In this document: positions 8,335 to 17,640 of the stretch, in pieces
Layout: each line of letters opens with the position of its first letter
Position numbering within the stretch: the stretch's first letter is position 1
NCBI RefSeq assembly: GCF_900115055.1
Contig: NZ_FOVD01000001.1
Coordinates: 62,001-126,000, forward strand
Direction of reading: 5' to 3'
Length of the DNA stretch: 64,000 nucleotides
DNA from: Chryseobacterium oleae
GTDB taxonomy: Bacteria; Bacteroidota; Bacteroidia; Flavobacteriales; Weeksellaceae
The notes under the pieces: generated by a model
Databases searched by the model: none
What the model saw: only the letters and a program-made list of their open reading frames with translations
Told to the model about the DNA's origin: nothing
Made by a program: the position numbers and the translations under genes

Positions 8335-9261
8335 TTAAAATCTGTAGATCACTTCTTTCTGGAAGCCGTCAAGCATTTTCTCAGCTTTCGCATAGTCTTT
8401 GGTGAAACCCAGGATATACCCGCCGCCGCCGCTTCCGCAGAGCTTCAGATAATAGGCATTAGAGTCCAGTCCTTTTTTCCAGATATTGAAAATACTTTCA
8501 GGAATCATTGGACGGAAATGTTCATACGCCCAGTGAGAAAGCTTTTTCAGGTTTCTGAAGAAAGGATTCATATCTTTTTTAAGGAATGATTCTATACACG
8601 CATTGTTGTAACGGATGAACTCTTCTTTCAATGTCTTACGGAAACCTTCCGTTTTCATTTTTTCAAAGAAGATCTGGATCATTGGTCCGGTTTCGCCTGT
8701 GATACCACTATCAATTAAGAAGATAGCTCCTTTCCCTTCCTCACCATCAGGAATGGAAACCCGGTCCAGGTTTTCTTTATTTTCGATAAGGATTGGCAGG
8801 TTCATATAACATATCAATGGATCCATTCCAGAACTTTTACCATGGAAATAGCTTTCCATTTCCCCGAAAACGGTTTTTAATTTCTTCAGATTATCTTTTG
8901 AAATCTGTTCAGGATCCAGTTTATTCAGGGCATACTTTTCGAAAATAGCAGCCACCAAAGCTCCTGAACTTCCTACACCATATCCCTGAGGAATATTGGA
9001 ATCGAAGAAAAGTCCGGATGTAATATCGGTTTTAAAGCGTTCAATATCCAACTGAAAATCATCAGAAAGATCAAGCGCTGCAAGGAAGTCAGAGTATTTC
9101 TGCAGATGTCTGTTGGATTTAAGTTCAAATTCAGAACTCAAATCTGAGAATTTAAGGGTTCCCTTGTAGAAACTGTAAGGTACTACAAGCCCCTGGGAGT
9201 CTTCAATCATCCCATATTCTCCGAACAGAATTATTTTTGCATAAAATAGAGGGTTCGTCAT
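8335..9261 (-). CDS. Mevalonate kinase-like GHMP kinase
   Basis: A 308-residue GHMP-family kinase. The N terminus has the KIILFGEYG motif of mevalonate kinases, residues about 92-99 carry the nucleotide loop GYGVGSSG, and the C-terminal GSGGGGYILGF matches the third GHMP motif. It should phosphorylate mevalonate in isoprenoid synthesis, which fits the downstream UbiA gene. The frame is open to 9354 but the ATG at 9261 is chosen: a promoter box lies at 9282-9289 inside the extension. Confidence 0.87.
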   Translation of the reverse strand: MTNPLFYAKIILFGEYGMIEDSQGLVVPYSFYKGTLKFSDLSSEFELKSNRHLQKYSDFLAALDLSDDFQLDIERFKTDITSGLFFDSNIPQGYGVGSSGALVAAIFEKYALNKLDPEQISKDNLKKLKTVFGEMESYFHGKSSGMDPLICYMNLPILIENKENLDRVSIPDGEEGKGAIFLIDSGITGETGPMIQIFFEKMKTEGFRKTLKEEFIRYNNACIESFLKKDMNPFFRNLKKLSHWAYEHFRPMIPESIFNIWKKGLDSNAYYLKLCGSGGGGYILGFTKDYAKAEKMLDGFQKEVIYRF

Positions 9262-9281
9262 TTTGACAATAAATCTTTTTA

Positions 9282-9289
9282 CAAAGTTA
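9282..9289 (-). promoter_or_regulatory. Bacteroidota promoter of mevalonate kinase-UbiA operon
   Basis: The minus strand reads TAACTTTG 20 bp before the chosen ATG, with TTG at 9312-9314 (22-bp spacer). Confidence 0.6.
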
Positions 9290-9373
9290 AAATTATTCCG
9301 CTGAATATAAGCAAAACTCACGCCGAATTCCAATTTATTTATGCATAAAAACAATTTTTAACTTCGATTCAGC

Positions 9374-9403
9374 AAAAAAGCCTGAAATAATCAGGCTTTT
9401 TTT
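9374..9403 (-). terminator. Terminator of metalloprotease gene (bidirectional shape)
   Basis: AAAAAAGCCTGA/TCAGGCTTTTTT perfect 12-bp stem with AATAA loop, 158 bp past the protease stop codon. It also isolates the next operon. Confidence 0.85.
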
Positions 9404-9560
9404 GAGTAGGATTGGAAGATGGGAGAATGAGGCTGGAAGTTATATTGTGCTGATCATTTCTGATCATTGACACTATTTAAAATAGTCTAAATATTGTCTA
9501 CTTTTTCTATTTTAGTTCTTCATAACTTCCCTCTTCCTGCATCAAGCTTTCTTGCTTCCC

Positions 9561-11732
9561 TTAATGTTTAATCAATTTTTTATTCACCGTTTGTTTATCC
9601 GTTTCTACGGTTACGATATAATTTCCTGTCTGGATCGAGGAGATATTAACTTCCTGCTTATTCCCTTTCAATGAAGAAGCTGAAATCACCAGTCTTCCTG
9701 ATTCATCATAAATTGTATATGATTTTAAACCCTCTCTGGATGAAATAACGATCATATTTTTAGCAGGATTTGGATAAATACTTATGCCGTTATCATTTTT
9801 AGTTACATCATCAACCCCAAGGGCGGCACATGAAAAACCAGCCTTCCAGCCGTTTCCTGTAACCCCCGGATCAGATACAAACCTTACTGTAATAGCTCCC
9901 GAAGAATGGGTAGAAGTGAATGGTCCCGGCACTGTATTTCCTGTCAGGTTATTTCCGTTGGAAAACAAAGGAGAAGCCGTGGAAGGGCCATTATATACAT
10001 ACATAAAATCATAATCCTGTTCCAAAGCAAACTCTGTAAAATTCATTGTAAGGGCTCCGGAAGCCGGATAAAATGTTTTAACAATCGTTTCATTATTTCC
10101 GTAGCCTGCAGTCTGGCCACCGGTATCCGTAAATAAGGCGCCTTCACACCATGCAGCATCCGTAAGGAATACCTGAGTTCTCTGAAAGGCATTAGATGCG
10201 GAACAATTGGTCCCTATAGACAAATTATAATAAGTTGCAGGCTGAAGATTATTGAAATTGAGCGCCTGAGAACTTGTATTTCCTGATTCTACAAGCGTTC
10301 CGTCCATTTTGGTAAGCTTATATTTCCATGTCGTTGAAACAGCATCAGTAAACGCTGCATTGGCTGAAACCTGGGTGATATTTGAAATATTCATCTGGGT
10401 AATTGTAGTTCCACATGCCGTAGTACAATTGGTTCCCAGACAAGGTTTTGAATCAATAGTACTTCTGATTAAAGCAGCCGGCTGTGGTCCGAAGCCATTA
10501 CTAAAGCTTATACCTACCCCTGAAACCAGGTGACAGTAGCTCATGATGGTACCTTTAACTGTCGTAGAAGGAATCGGGCCTGTACACCCTTCACTGTAAC
10601 CAGCCTGAGCACCACACCCGTCAATCGCTGTATTATTTCCGTTCCACGCGCAGGCATGCGTATGAGGAGACCCTAAACTGTGTCCCATTTCGTGTGTCAT
10701 CGCCTGAATAGTCCATGAATAAACAGGCACCTCAGAGTAAGTCTGAGAAATTCCGGAATACGCGTGTTTGTAGGTTCCGCATAGAGAATTGATATACGCC
10801 ACACTGGTCGTAGCCGGAGCATTGATCAAATGGGCCAGATCCCCGTTAAATGTCTGCCTGTTATTTCTAAAGCTGGAAAGATTAGCATTGGGTGTTCCTG
10901 TATAAGGATCCTGGGTGGTCCAGATATAGATTTCATTCAATGCTATTCTGATCTCATCATTGCTGTAAAGCGCCGCAATATTATTATGAACAGCGGTAAG
11001 CCAATTGGTCGTAGTGGCTACGTCAGAGTTATTATTTTGATAAGGTTTAAAACATACCTCATAATAAATTCTCACACAGTTTTCTGTCATTGCTTTTTTG
11101 TTGGAAGCCGGATCAAATGAGATATTTTTTGCCTGATTTTCTTTCAGTTCATCTACACCGCATACGAAAGGATTAGCACCTGTCAGCTTAGATTCGGAAT
11201 AACTAACAAAATCTTCGGAATTTTTTGCCTTTCCGAGAATAACATTTCCCAGTTCAGAAGTAGAAGCCACGCCTACAATATCATTATCGAAGAAACTGAA
11301 AGCAGCCACCGAAGTATTATCTCCTTTCACAATTCCGATGTAGTAAGCACCCGGCGTATAGTTGATGATCTCTCCTTTATTCGTAACGACCTTAAAATCG
11401 TTGGTGAAAATCTGGTTTTTATAAAGCTCTACGGTAATCTGTTTACCTCCATCAAAAGGAAAACTAATTTCAAAGTATTCGGGCTTTTCTTTAACCAACC
11501 TTTTCAGTTCGGCAGATTTCACAGTGATAGCAGTAATGTCTGTCGCTGCTCTTTTGTATTCAGCGAACTTGGGAGAAGTCTTGTTGACCTCAAACAGATC
11601 ATACTTTTGAAAAGTATTTTTTTCTGTGTGGTATTCGGTTATTTTTTGTGCAACCGGTCTCAGTTTTTGGGAAAAACTAAGAACAAAGCATTGCAACAAG
11701 CATAGCAGTAGGATTTTTCTTGTCATTTTCAT
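9561..11732 (-). CDS. Secreted reprolysin-like (M12B) metalloprotease with CUB and T9SS domains
   Basis: A 723-residue exported protease. Order: signal peptide (1-21), propeptide-like region (about 25-200), a metzincin catalytic domain with the extended zinc site HEMGHSLGSPH (His347, Glu348, His351, His357), a fibronectin-like stretch (about 440-525), a CUB-like domain (about 528-640), and a type A T9SS sorting domain (ISIYPNPAKNMI to LIKH). It should be delivered to the cell surface or medium to degrade proteins. Monocistronic. Confidence 0.92.
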   Translation of the reverse strand: MKMTRKILLLCLLQCFVLSFSQKLRPVAQKITEYHTEKNTFQKYDLFEVNKTSPKFAEYKRAATDITAITVKSAELKRLVKEKPEYFEISFPFDGGKQITVELYKNQIFTNDFKVVTNKGEIINYTPGAYYIGIVKGDNTSVAAFSFFDNDIVGVASTSELGNVILGKAKNSEDFVSYSESKLTGANPFVCGVDELKENQAKNISFDPASNKKAMTENCVRIYYEVCFKPYQNNNSDVATTTNWLTAVHNNIAALYSNDEIRIALNEIYIWTTQDPYTGTPNANLSSFRNNRQTFNGDLAHLINAPATTSVAYINSLCGTYKHAYSGISQTYSEVPVYSWTIQAMTHEMGHSLGSPHTHACAWNGNNTAIDGCGAQAGYSEGCTGPIPSTTVKGTIMSYCHLVSGVGISFSNGFGPQPAALIRSTIDSKPCLGTNCTTACGTTITQMNISNITQVSANAAFTDAVSTTWKYKLTKMDGTLVESGNTSSQALNFNNLQPATYYNLSIGTNCSASNAFQRTQVFLTDAAWCEGALFTDTGGQTAGYGNNETIVKTFYPASGALTMNFTEFALEQDYDFMYVYNGPSTASPLFSNGNNLTGNTVPGPFTSTHSSGAITVRFVSDPGVTGNGWKAGFSCAALGVDDVTKNDNGISIYPNPAKNMIVISSREGLKSYTIYDESGRLVISASSLKGNKQEVNISSIQTGNYIVTVETDKQTVNKKLIKH

Positions 11733-11877
11733 TTAATTAGATTTACAAATAAACAAAAAAAATCAAACTGCAGTGAAAAATATCCAATATTTTAACTCAA
11801 CTTTTTAGTCTGTTAATAACAAATCCACTATTTACATTGAATTTATTTATTTCAAGACCTCTGACAATTTAAGGCAT
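11733..11877. other. Intergenic region before protease gene
   Basis: AT-rich spacer; it presumably carries the protease promoter but no TAnnTTTG box is evident. Confidence 0.3.
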
Positions 11878-11905
11878 AAAAAAAGGCGTTATCTGATAAC
11901 GCCTT
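11878..11905 (-). terminator. Terminator of MFS gene at 11931
   Basis: AAGGCGTTA-TCTGA-TAACGCCTT hairpin with a plus-strand A-run at 11878-11884 giving minus-strand T's. Confidence 0.87.
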
Positions 11906-11930
11906 ATTATATATTATTTTATTCTTTTAT

Positions 11931-13421
11931 TTACAAAGTATCTCTGTCTTTCAACATATTGACCTTAAGAAACCGGATCAGGATAAGTCCCGTCGCGAAA
12001 AATAAAGTCATGGAAAGCGCTGCAATACGCATATTATTGAAATGTTCGATCAATGTAGCAAAAATGAATGTTCCGATAATGATCGCTATTTTTTCCAGTA
12101 CATCATAGAAACTGAAATACGTGGTATTTTCCATAGAGTCTTCCGGAAGAAGTTTCGAATAGGTAGATCTAGACATTGCCTGAAGCCCACCCATTACTAA
12201 TCCTACTACCGCTGCTACGCCATAAAACTGATATTCTACCGTAGGATTTTCCTTGTTCAGGAAGTAGGCCCAAAGACAGGCAACGATCCACAATACAATA
12301 GCAATTGAAATCACATTCCTGTTTCCGATTTTTCTTGATAACCTGGAGAATATTACCGCCCCGATGATTGCTTCAATCTGAATCACCAATAGTGTTCCGA
12401 TCAGTTTATCCTGAGCCAGATTGATCTCACTTTTCCCGAATAAGGTCGCCATTAAGAAAATGGTCTGCATCCCCACACTGTAAAAGAAAAAACTAGAAAG
12501 GAAGAACTTCAGGTTTTTATCTTTAAACAATACACCTCCTACCTTGAACAGTTCATGGAAACTTTCCTTGGCGATGTCTTTATAGAAGCTCATATTATCT
12601 TTCAGAACTTCAAAGAACCCTCCTTGCTCTTCGTGCTTTTTGAAGATATTTTTATAGTTTAAAAGCACTAAATCTTTTGGAAGTTTTTCCTTCACGTCTC
12701 CAAACTGTGGAAGATGCTTAAATGTGTATTGAGAGAAACCAAACCACCATGCACCGGTCAACAGGAAGCTGATTCTTGTAAATAAAAGCTGTTGTGCCGC
12801 TCCTTTTGCAAAAACCTGAATCAGGACCAGACAAATAACTACCAAAACTACAGAACCTAAATAGCCATACACATATCCTTTCGCAGAAAGTGCATCCTGC
12901 TTATCCCGGGTTGCAATATCTGGCAGGAAAGAGTTGTAAAACACAAGACTTCCCCAGAACCCGACACTCGCCGTAATACTGAAAAGGAGGCCCAGAAATA
13001 CGTTGTGCATTCCTGTAAACATAGCCAGCCCCATACATGAGGTAGCCCCAAGATAACAGAAAAACTGCAGGAATGATTTCTTATTTCCGATAGTATCTGC
13101 CAGTGAAGACAGGAACGGAGAAAGCAACACCACGATAAAAAACGATATCGTAAGTGAATATCCGTACACCGCATCCGGCTGATATTCTTTCCCAAAAATC
13201 TTGATCATATGCCTTACAGGAACATCAATCCATGATTTTGTTTCCTCCACATACTCCTTTTTCTCGTAAGCTGTGGTGAGTATGGAATAATAAATTGGGA
13301 AAATAGTGGAAGTAATCACCAGTGAATAAACAGAATTCGCCCAGTCGTATACGGCCCAAGCTTTCATAATCCGTGGATTATTTTTTATGTTTTGAGGTTG
13401 TTGATTCTCAATTTCAGACAT
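11931..13421 (-). CDS. MFS transporter, UMF1/Atg22-like
   Basis: A 496-residue inner-membrane protein with about 12 helices and the N-terminal WAVYDWANSVYSLVI segment typical of the UMF1 (Atg22-like) branch of the major facilitator superfamily. Members of this branch are implicated in amino-acid efflux in yeast vacuoles; bacterial substrates are unknown. Short hydrophilic insertion about residues 235-285 is seen between the halves. Monocistronic with a clear promoter and terminator. Confidence 0.87.
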   Translation of the reverse strand: MSEIENQQPQNIKNNPRIMKAWAVYDWANSVYSLVITSTIFPIYYSILTTAYEKKEYVEETKSWIDVPVRHMIKIFGKEYQPDAVYGYSLTISFFIVVLLSPFLSSLADTIGNKKSFLQFFCYLGATSCMGLAMFTGMHNVFLGLLFSITASVGFWGSLVFYNSFLPDIATRDKQDALSAKGYVYGYLGSVVLVVICLVLIQVFAKGAAQQLLFTRISFLLTGAWWFGFSQYTFKHLPQFGDVKEKLPKDLVLLNYKNIFKKHEEQGGFFEVLKDNMSFYKDIAKESFHELFKVGGVLFKDKNLKFFLSSFFFYSVGMQTIFLMATLFGKSEINLAQDKLIGTLLVIQIEAIIGAVIFSRLSRKIGNRNVISIAIVLWIVACLWAYFLNKENPTVEYQFYGVAAVVGLVMGGLQAMSRSTYSKLLPEDSMENTTYFSFYDVLEKIAIIIGTFIFATLIEHFNNMRIAALSMTLFFATGLILIRFLKVNMLKDRDTL

Positions 13422-13442
13422 TTCAAATAAATATTAGTAGCA

Positions 13443-13450
13443 CAAAAATA
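13443..13450 (-). promoter_or_regulatory. Bacteroidota -7 box (UMF1 transporter)
   Basis: The minus strand reads TATTTTTG 21 bp before the ATG. It sits 6 bp beyond the stem of the upstream thiolase terminator. Confidence 0.55.
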
Positions 13451-13456
13451 GAAAAA

Positions 13457-13505
13457 CCATTAAGAAATCGATAAGAATTTAGAAAAATTATCGATTCCTT
13501 AATGG
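13457..13505 (-). terminator. Long-stem terminator of thiolase gene
   Basis: An 18-bp stem with one mismatch (13457-13474 with 13488-13505), 13-nt loop, followed on the minus strand by TTTTTC. It starts 22 bp past the thiolase stop. Confidence 0.8.
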
Positions 13506-13527
13506 CAAAATATTCTGTAAGAGAATT

Positions 13528-14706
13528 TTACATATTTTCAATCACGATAGCAGAAGCTCCTCCACCACCGTTACAGATCGCTGCAGCGCCGTATTTAGCA
13601 TTATTTTGCTTCAATACATTGATCAGCGTCACGATGATTCTGGATCCTGAACTTCCCAGTGGATGTCCAATGGCTACTGCTCCTCCGTTTACGTTAACTT
13701 TTGATGCATCCAGACCTAAGATCTTATTATTGGCAAGACCTACTACTGAGAATGCTTCGTTGAATTCAAAGAAATCGATATCTGAAATCTCTAAACCTGC
13801 TTTTTTAAGCGCAATCGGAAGCGCCTTTGCAGGGGCAGTTGTGAAGTTTTCAGGCTCCTGAGCTGCATCCGCATAAGAAACGATTTTAGCTAAAGGCTTA
13901 AGCCCTAATTCTTCCATTTTTTCTTTAGATACAAGGATCAAAGCAGAAGCACCATCATTTAAAGTAGATGCATTAGCTGCTGTCACTGTCCCATTTTCTT
14001 TTTTGAATACGGTTGGAAGTGTAGGAAGTCTGTCAAAGTTTACTGCTTTGTACTCCTCATCTTCAGCAAAGATAACAGGATCACCTTTTCTCTGAGGAAT
14101 TTCTACAGGAACTACTTCTTCCGTAAATTTTCCTTCGCTCCAAGCTTTTGCAGATCTTTTGTAAGACTCTATCGCAAAATTATCCTGATCTTCTCTTGAA
14201 ATACTGTAATCTACAGCACATTTCTCAGCACATACGCCCATATGAACTTTACCGTAAACGTCTGTAAGGCCATCCAGTACCATTCCATCCTGCATTTTGA
14301 TATCGCCTAATTTAGTAGCGATTCTGGCATTGTAGTAATGAGGAACTGAAGACATATTTTCCATACCTCCGGCAACGATCACTTCAGCATCACCTGCTTT
14401 AATAGCCTGTGCAGCCATAGTTACCGCTTTCATCCCTGAAGCACATACTTTATTGACTGTAGTAGAAGGCGTCTCAATAGACAAACCTGCACCTAATGCC
14501 ACCTGACGGGCCGGCGCCTGCCCTTCTCCTGCCTGCAGCACATTTCCCATATAGATCTCCTGAACATTTTTCGGATCAAGATTGATTTTATCTAATGCTC
14601 CTTTTACAGCAGCAGATCCCAGCTTCGTAGCAGGAACCGTTGAAAGGCTTCCCATAAAACTCCCGATAGGTGTTCTTACTGCGGAAACGATGAATACTTC
14701 TTTCAT
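13528..14706 (-). CDS. Acetyl-CoA C-acyltransferase (thiolase)
   Basis: A 392-residue thiolase of typical length. The nucleophile Cys88 lies in NKVCASGMKA, His about 349 in GHPLGSSG, and the second active Cys378 in CNGGGGAS. It condenses two acetyl-CoA to acetoacetyl-CoA or cleaves 3-ketoacyl-CoA; sequence resembles the biosynthetic acetyl-CoA acetyltransferase type, which would feed the mevalonate pathway whose kinase is 4 kb away, but a degradative role is not excluded. No beta-oxidation partner is adjacent. Confidence 0.93.
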   Translation of the reverse strand: MKEVFIVSAVRTPIGSFMGSLSTVPATKLGSAAVKGALDKINLDPKNVQEIYMGNVLQAGEGQAPARQVALGAGLSIETPSTTVNKVCASGMKAVTMAAQAIKAGDAEVIVAGGMENMSSVPHYYNARIATKLGDIKMQDGMVLDGLTDVYGKVHMGVCAEKCAVDYSISREDQDNFAIESYKRSAKAWSEGKFTEEVVPVEIPQRKGDPVIFAEDEEYKAVNFDRLPTLPTVFKKENGTVTAANASTLNDGASALILVSKEKMEELGLKPLAKIVSYADAAQEPENFTTAPAKALPIALKKAGLEISDIDFFEFNEAFSVVGLANNKILGLDASKVNVNGGAVAIGHPLGSSGSRIIVTLINVLKQNNAKYGAAAICNGGGGASAIVIENM

Positions 14707-14764
14707 GTGTATTATATTTTACTTTTTTTAACAAAATGCTGCCTTTCGGCCTCATTATACTATT

Positions 14765-15181
14765 CTATTTTTTAACTTTTACGTAGATTACCTCGAACTT
14801 GTTCTTTTCAATTCTGGACTGTATTTTCAGTAAATTATCCTGGGTTTCTATCACTTGATTATTGAAAACATCTCCAACCTGCACCGGGTCGTTTTTATCT
14901 GATTTCTCCAGAACTATCGCCTTATAGTTACAGTCGTCTACAAAAACAAGAGTGGATTTTATAAAATCTTTACCATTGTTGAAATATTCAGTCTGAATAT
15001 TATCTTTAATGGTCATATACCAAATCCCCTCAGGATAGTTTTGGCGTAAAAATTTTCCTTCTCTGATATTTTTACATTTGGCTGGCTCATCTGACTTTCC
15101 AACTACTGCTGTTTTCTGAGATTTAGCCTGTGAAAATACCACCATACATAAAGCTGCTGCTCCTATTTTTAAATGCTTCAT
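14765..15181 (-). CDS. Hypothetical secreted protein
   Basis: A 138-residue protein with a signal peptide (MKHLKIGAAALCMVVFSQAKSQ) and a soluble, beta-rich mature part containing lipocalin-like spaced strands (GIWYMTIKDN, YFNNGKDFIKSTLVF, LLKIQSRIEKN). No family is recognised. The frame extends 4 codons upstream to 15193 where it would touch the preceding gene's stop; the ATG at 15181 gives a better signal peptide. It follows the next gene upstream by 11 bp and is probably cotranscribed. Confidence 0.75.
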   Translation of the reverse strand: MKHLKIGAAALCMVVFSQAKSQKTAVVGKSDEPAKCKNIREGKFLRQNYPEGIWYMTIKDNIQTEYFNNGKDFIKSTLVFVDDCNYKAIVLEKSDKNDPVQVGDVFNNQVIETQDNLLKIQSRIEKNKFEVIYVKVKK

Positions 15182-15192
15182 ATCTATGTACA

Positions 15193-15597
15193 TTATATCT
15201 GTGTCCGTTTATTTACTTTTTTACTGCCTATAGCAAAGACCATCAGGAAGGCTCCTAAAAATTCTACAGCCCAGCCCCATTTCAGTTTTACAACTCCTGC
15301 AAAGGCTTCTCTCCAGGATTTAAATGGCAGAAAACTGAAATATTCCAGAGACTGCATTTTCACCGCTACTAATGTGAAAGCAAATAGCAGAATCAATAAT
15401 ACACCAAAAAACCTTACCACTTTCGCATTGCTGTTCACAATCCCAAAAACGGCACATGCTGCAAAAATCCAGCAGGCAATGGCCAGATAATGATCTAGTT
15501 TCCAGTAGTTCCAGTTTCCGATAATGGGAACATGTACAAGCGGCAGAAAACTGCCTGCCACCACTAAAATCAATCCTAATAACTGAATATTTTTCAT
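15193..15597 (-). CDS. Small hypothetical membrane protein
   Basis: A 134-residue protein with four predicted membrane helices (LLGLILVVAGSFLPL, YLAIACWIFAACAVFGIV, FFGVLLILLFAFTLVAV, WAVEFLGAFLMVFAIG) and a basic C terminus. No family recognised. The longer frame begins at 15633, inside the terminator stem of the upstream gene, so the ATG at 15597 is chosen. It is likely the first gene of a pair with the secreted protein downstream. Confidence 0.75.
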   Translation of the reverse strand: MKNIQLLGLILVVAGSFLPLVHVPIIGNWNYWKLDHYLAIACWIFAACAVFGIVNSNAKVVRFFGVLLILLFAFTLVAVKMQSLEYFSFLPFKSWREAFAGVVKLKWGWAVEFLGAFLMVFAIGSKKVNKRTQI

Positions 15598-15621
15598 ATT
15601 TACTAAAGTGCCAAAATACAA

Positions 15622-15651
15622 AAAAAAACACACTTATAAACAGTGTGTTTT
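15622..15651 (-). terminator. Terminator of the outer-membrane protein gene at 15747
   Basis: AAAACACACT/AGTGTGTTTT stem (15625-15634 with 15642-15651), 7-nt loop, A-run on the plus strand giving minus-strand T's. Confidence 0.85.
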
Positions 15652-15746
15652 AAAAACGGATGATTGGCGTACAAACATTCGTTAGCATCAATAAAAACCA
15701 ATTAAAAATATATTATTTTCAATAAATACCGTTTTTTATTGTTTAA

Positions 15747-16838
15747 TTAAAAAATGATATTAACGAATTCTATGCCGATTTGCACTCCGTATTTATTCTT
15801 CAGAAGCGCACTGTCATTGAATACAGGTGTAAAGTCTTTCTGAACAAACACTTTAAGACTTCCATAGCTGATTCCGAATTTCCCGCCTACGACAAAATCG
15901 TTCACGCCCTGCATTATTCTTTCTCTTTCTACAATTCTTCTTGAATTTTCATTGGAATATTTTATATAATTCACACTTCCTATCTTCACCCCGCCATACA
16001 CTCCCATTACAATGCTCAGCTGTCTTTTTTTGTTATCAAGATATTCAACCCCGTTATATTCCACATATTTTGGATTCAATACAAATCTTAAATCTACCGG
16101 TACATAAAGGTAGGTATTGTTGAACTGTGTTTTCTTCAAATTGCCACGGTCAAAATCATCTACGAACAACTTATCGTCATCCTGTTTGAAAATCTTTCCA
16201 TATTTAGGAACATACTGGTCAAATCTCATTCCTAAACCGACACGGTAAAATACCGGACTTTTAAAGCCTCCTACCTGACCTTCATATCTCAATGCCATTT
16301 GTGAAGAGTTGATGATTGTATTTCTCGTATCAGAATTCTTATCATAAAAATTAAAAGGCTGATTTTTAGAAGTTAGACCAGTTCCCATCATACTGACAGA
16401 GAGCTCCACCGTCTTTAAAGAATGTATCGGATTGGTCTTTCTCTTCTGCCCCAATTTCATGTTAAGTCCGTTAAGCCCCACCCACATTTCATTTTTATGA
16501 ATGCTGTCCCGATCCATAAAGACTGCATTTTTAACCATTTCTTTTGTAGCAGACTGCAGTTCACTTTGCTGGGCATCCACTTTTTCATTGATGGTTTGCT
16601 GGTATTTAGAAGCAATTTCGGTGCGTTGTTTCTGTTTTTCTTCCGATGTGATTTTCTTTTCTTTAAAATCTTTATCGATGATATCCAGCTCTGCATTCAT
16701 TTTGAATTTTTCCGAAACCACAATGCTGTCAATTTTCTTTGAATAGATTTTAATCTTTGGATTCACATTTTGTTTTTCCTGGGCGGTACTATATGTAAAA
16801 GCCATTACAGCAGCCATTAAAATTAGTTTTGTTCTCAT
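15747..16838 (-). CDS. Outer-membrane beta-barrel protein with N-terminal coiled coil
   Basis: A 363-residue exported protein: signal peptide (1-19), then a charged Lys/Glu-rich helical region likely to form a coiled coil (about 25-110), then alternating beta strands ending in GIEFVNIIF, the aromatic C-terminal end typical of outer-membrane barrels. No family is named. It is the third gene behind an ECF sigma and an anti-sigma-like gene with an 82-bp gap holding a CTGTCC/GGACAG hairpin (16874-16893), so it may be a target or sensor of that system. Confidence 0.72.
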   Translation of the reverse strand: MRTKLILMAAVMAFTYSTAQEKQNVNPKIKIYSKKIDSIVVSEKFKMNAELDIIDKDFKEKKITSEEKQKQRTEIASKYQQTINEKVDAQQSELQSATKEMVKNAVFMDRDSIHKNEMWVGLNGLNMKLGQKRKTNPIHSLKTVELSVSMMGTGLTSKNQPFNFYDKNSDTRNTIINSSQMALRYEGQVGGFKSPVFYRVGLGMRFDQYVPKYGKIFKQDDDKLFVDDFDRGNLKKTQFNNTYLYVPVDLRFVLNPKYVEYNGVEYLDNKKRQLSIVMGVYGGVKIGSVNYIKYSNENSRRIVERERIMQGVNDFVVGGKFGISYGSLKVFVQKDFTPVFNDSALLKNKYGVQIGIEFVNIIF

Positions 16839-16920
16839 ATTTATTTTTTTAATTTTTAGACAATATTTTAGCGCTGTCCATGTTCCAGGACAGTATTTTG
16901 AGTTTATAAAAGTTTAAGAT

Positions 16921-17640
16921 TTATTTAGATTCCAGATAAACGGTCACTCCCAAAACGGTCACATTCCCCACATTCGGAACAACTTTATCGAACTTGAAAG
17001 CTCCCAGTTTCCGTTCATCCTTACTGGCTTTTTCCTTGGCTTTATCAAAATCTCTTCCCAGAAGAAGTTCATCAGGATTGATATAATTTTGTTTTGATTT
17101 AATAACTTCTGCAATTACAGGAGTGTTGGATGGAGTAACATTTTCAACCTTTCCCGGATTAATAAAAATATTTTCCGGCTGCTTCAAAGTATGAGTCTGT
17201 TCTTTATGCTGTATAACCTGAGTCTCTGCTATTTTCTTTTCTTTTGTTCGGGGCAAAACTTGATCAGAGGTGTGTTTTTTATGATCTTCATTGACTATTT
17301 TCACTTCATTCTTCTCAACCGGCTGATCATTCGAAATAACAGAAGGATTTTCAAAATCAGTATGGATTGGATTGACTGTTTTTTCAAGACCTTTTTTCAC
17401 CACATAATCCGTTTCCTTATAATTAAATTTCGTTTTATAATTGTTGAAATAAATAAAAGTTCCTGCAGAAATGAACAACAATATCACGGCAGCATATTTC
17501 CACCAATGAAAAGACTGTTTTAAAGGCGCATCAGAGGTTTCATCCAACTTCTGATCCAGTCTGTCCCAAAGTTCTTCAGAAGGGCTTCTTTCGAGGCTCT
17601 CGTAATCAGACTTTAACTGTTTCAGTATCTCTTTTTTCAT
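16921..17640 (-). CDS. Putative anti-sigma factor (single-pass membrane protein)
   Basis: A 239-residue protein with a soluble N-terminal part (about 1-45, LKSDYESLERSPSEELWDRL), one membrane helix (YAAVILLFISAGTFIYF, about 49-65) and a long charged periplasmic part with no known domain, ending in VTVYLESK. It overlaps the sigma-factor gene by 35 bp and this arrangement is the main reason to call it an anti-sigma factor. It lacks the zinc-binding HxxxCxxC anti-sigma motif, so it would be an atypical one. Translational coupling is likely. Confidence 0.68.
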   Translation of the reverse strand: MKKEILKQLKSDYESLERSPSEELWDRLDQKLDETSDAPLKQSFHWWKYAAVILLFISAGTFIYFNNYKTKFNYKETDYVVKKGLEKTVNPIHTDFENPSVISNDQPVEKNEVKIVNEDHKKHTSDQVLPRTKEKKIAETQVIQHKEQTHTLKQPENIFINPGKVENVTPSNTPVIAEVIKSKQNYINPDELLLGRDFDKAKEKASKDERKLGAFKFDKVVPNVGNVTVLGVTVYLESK

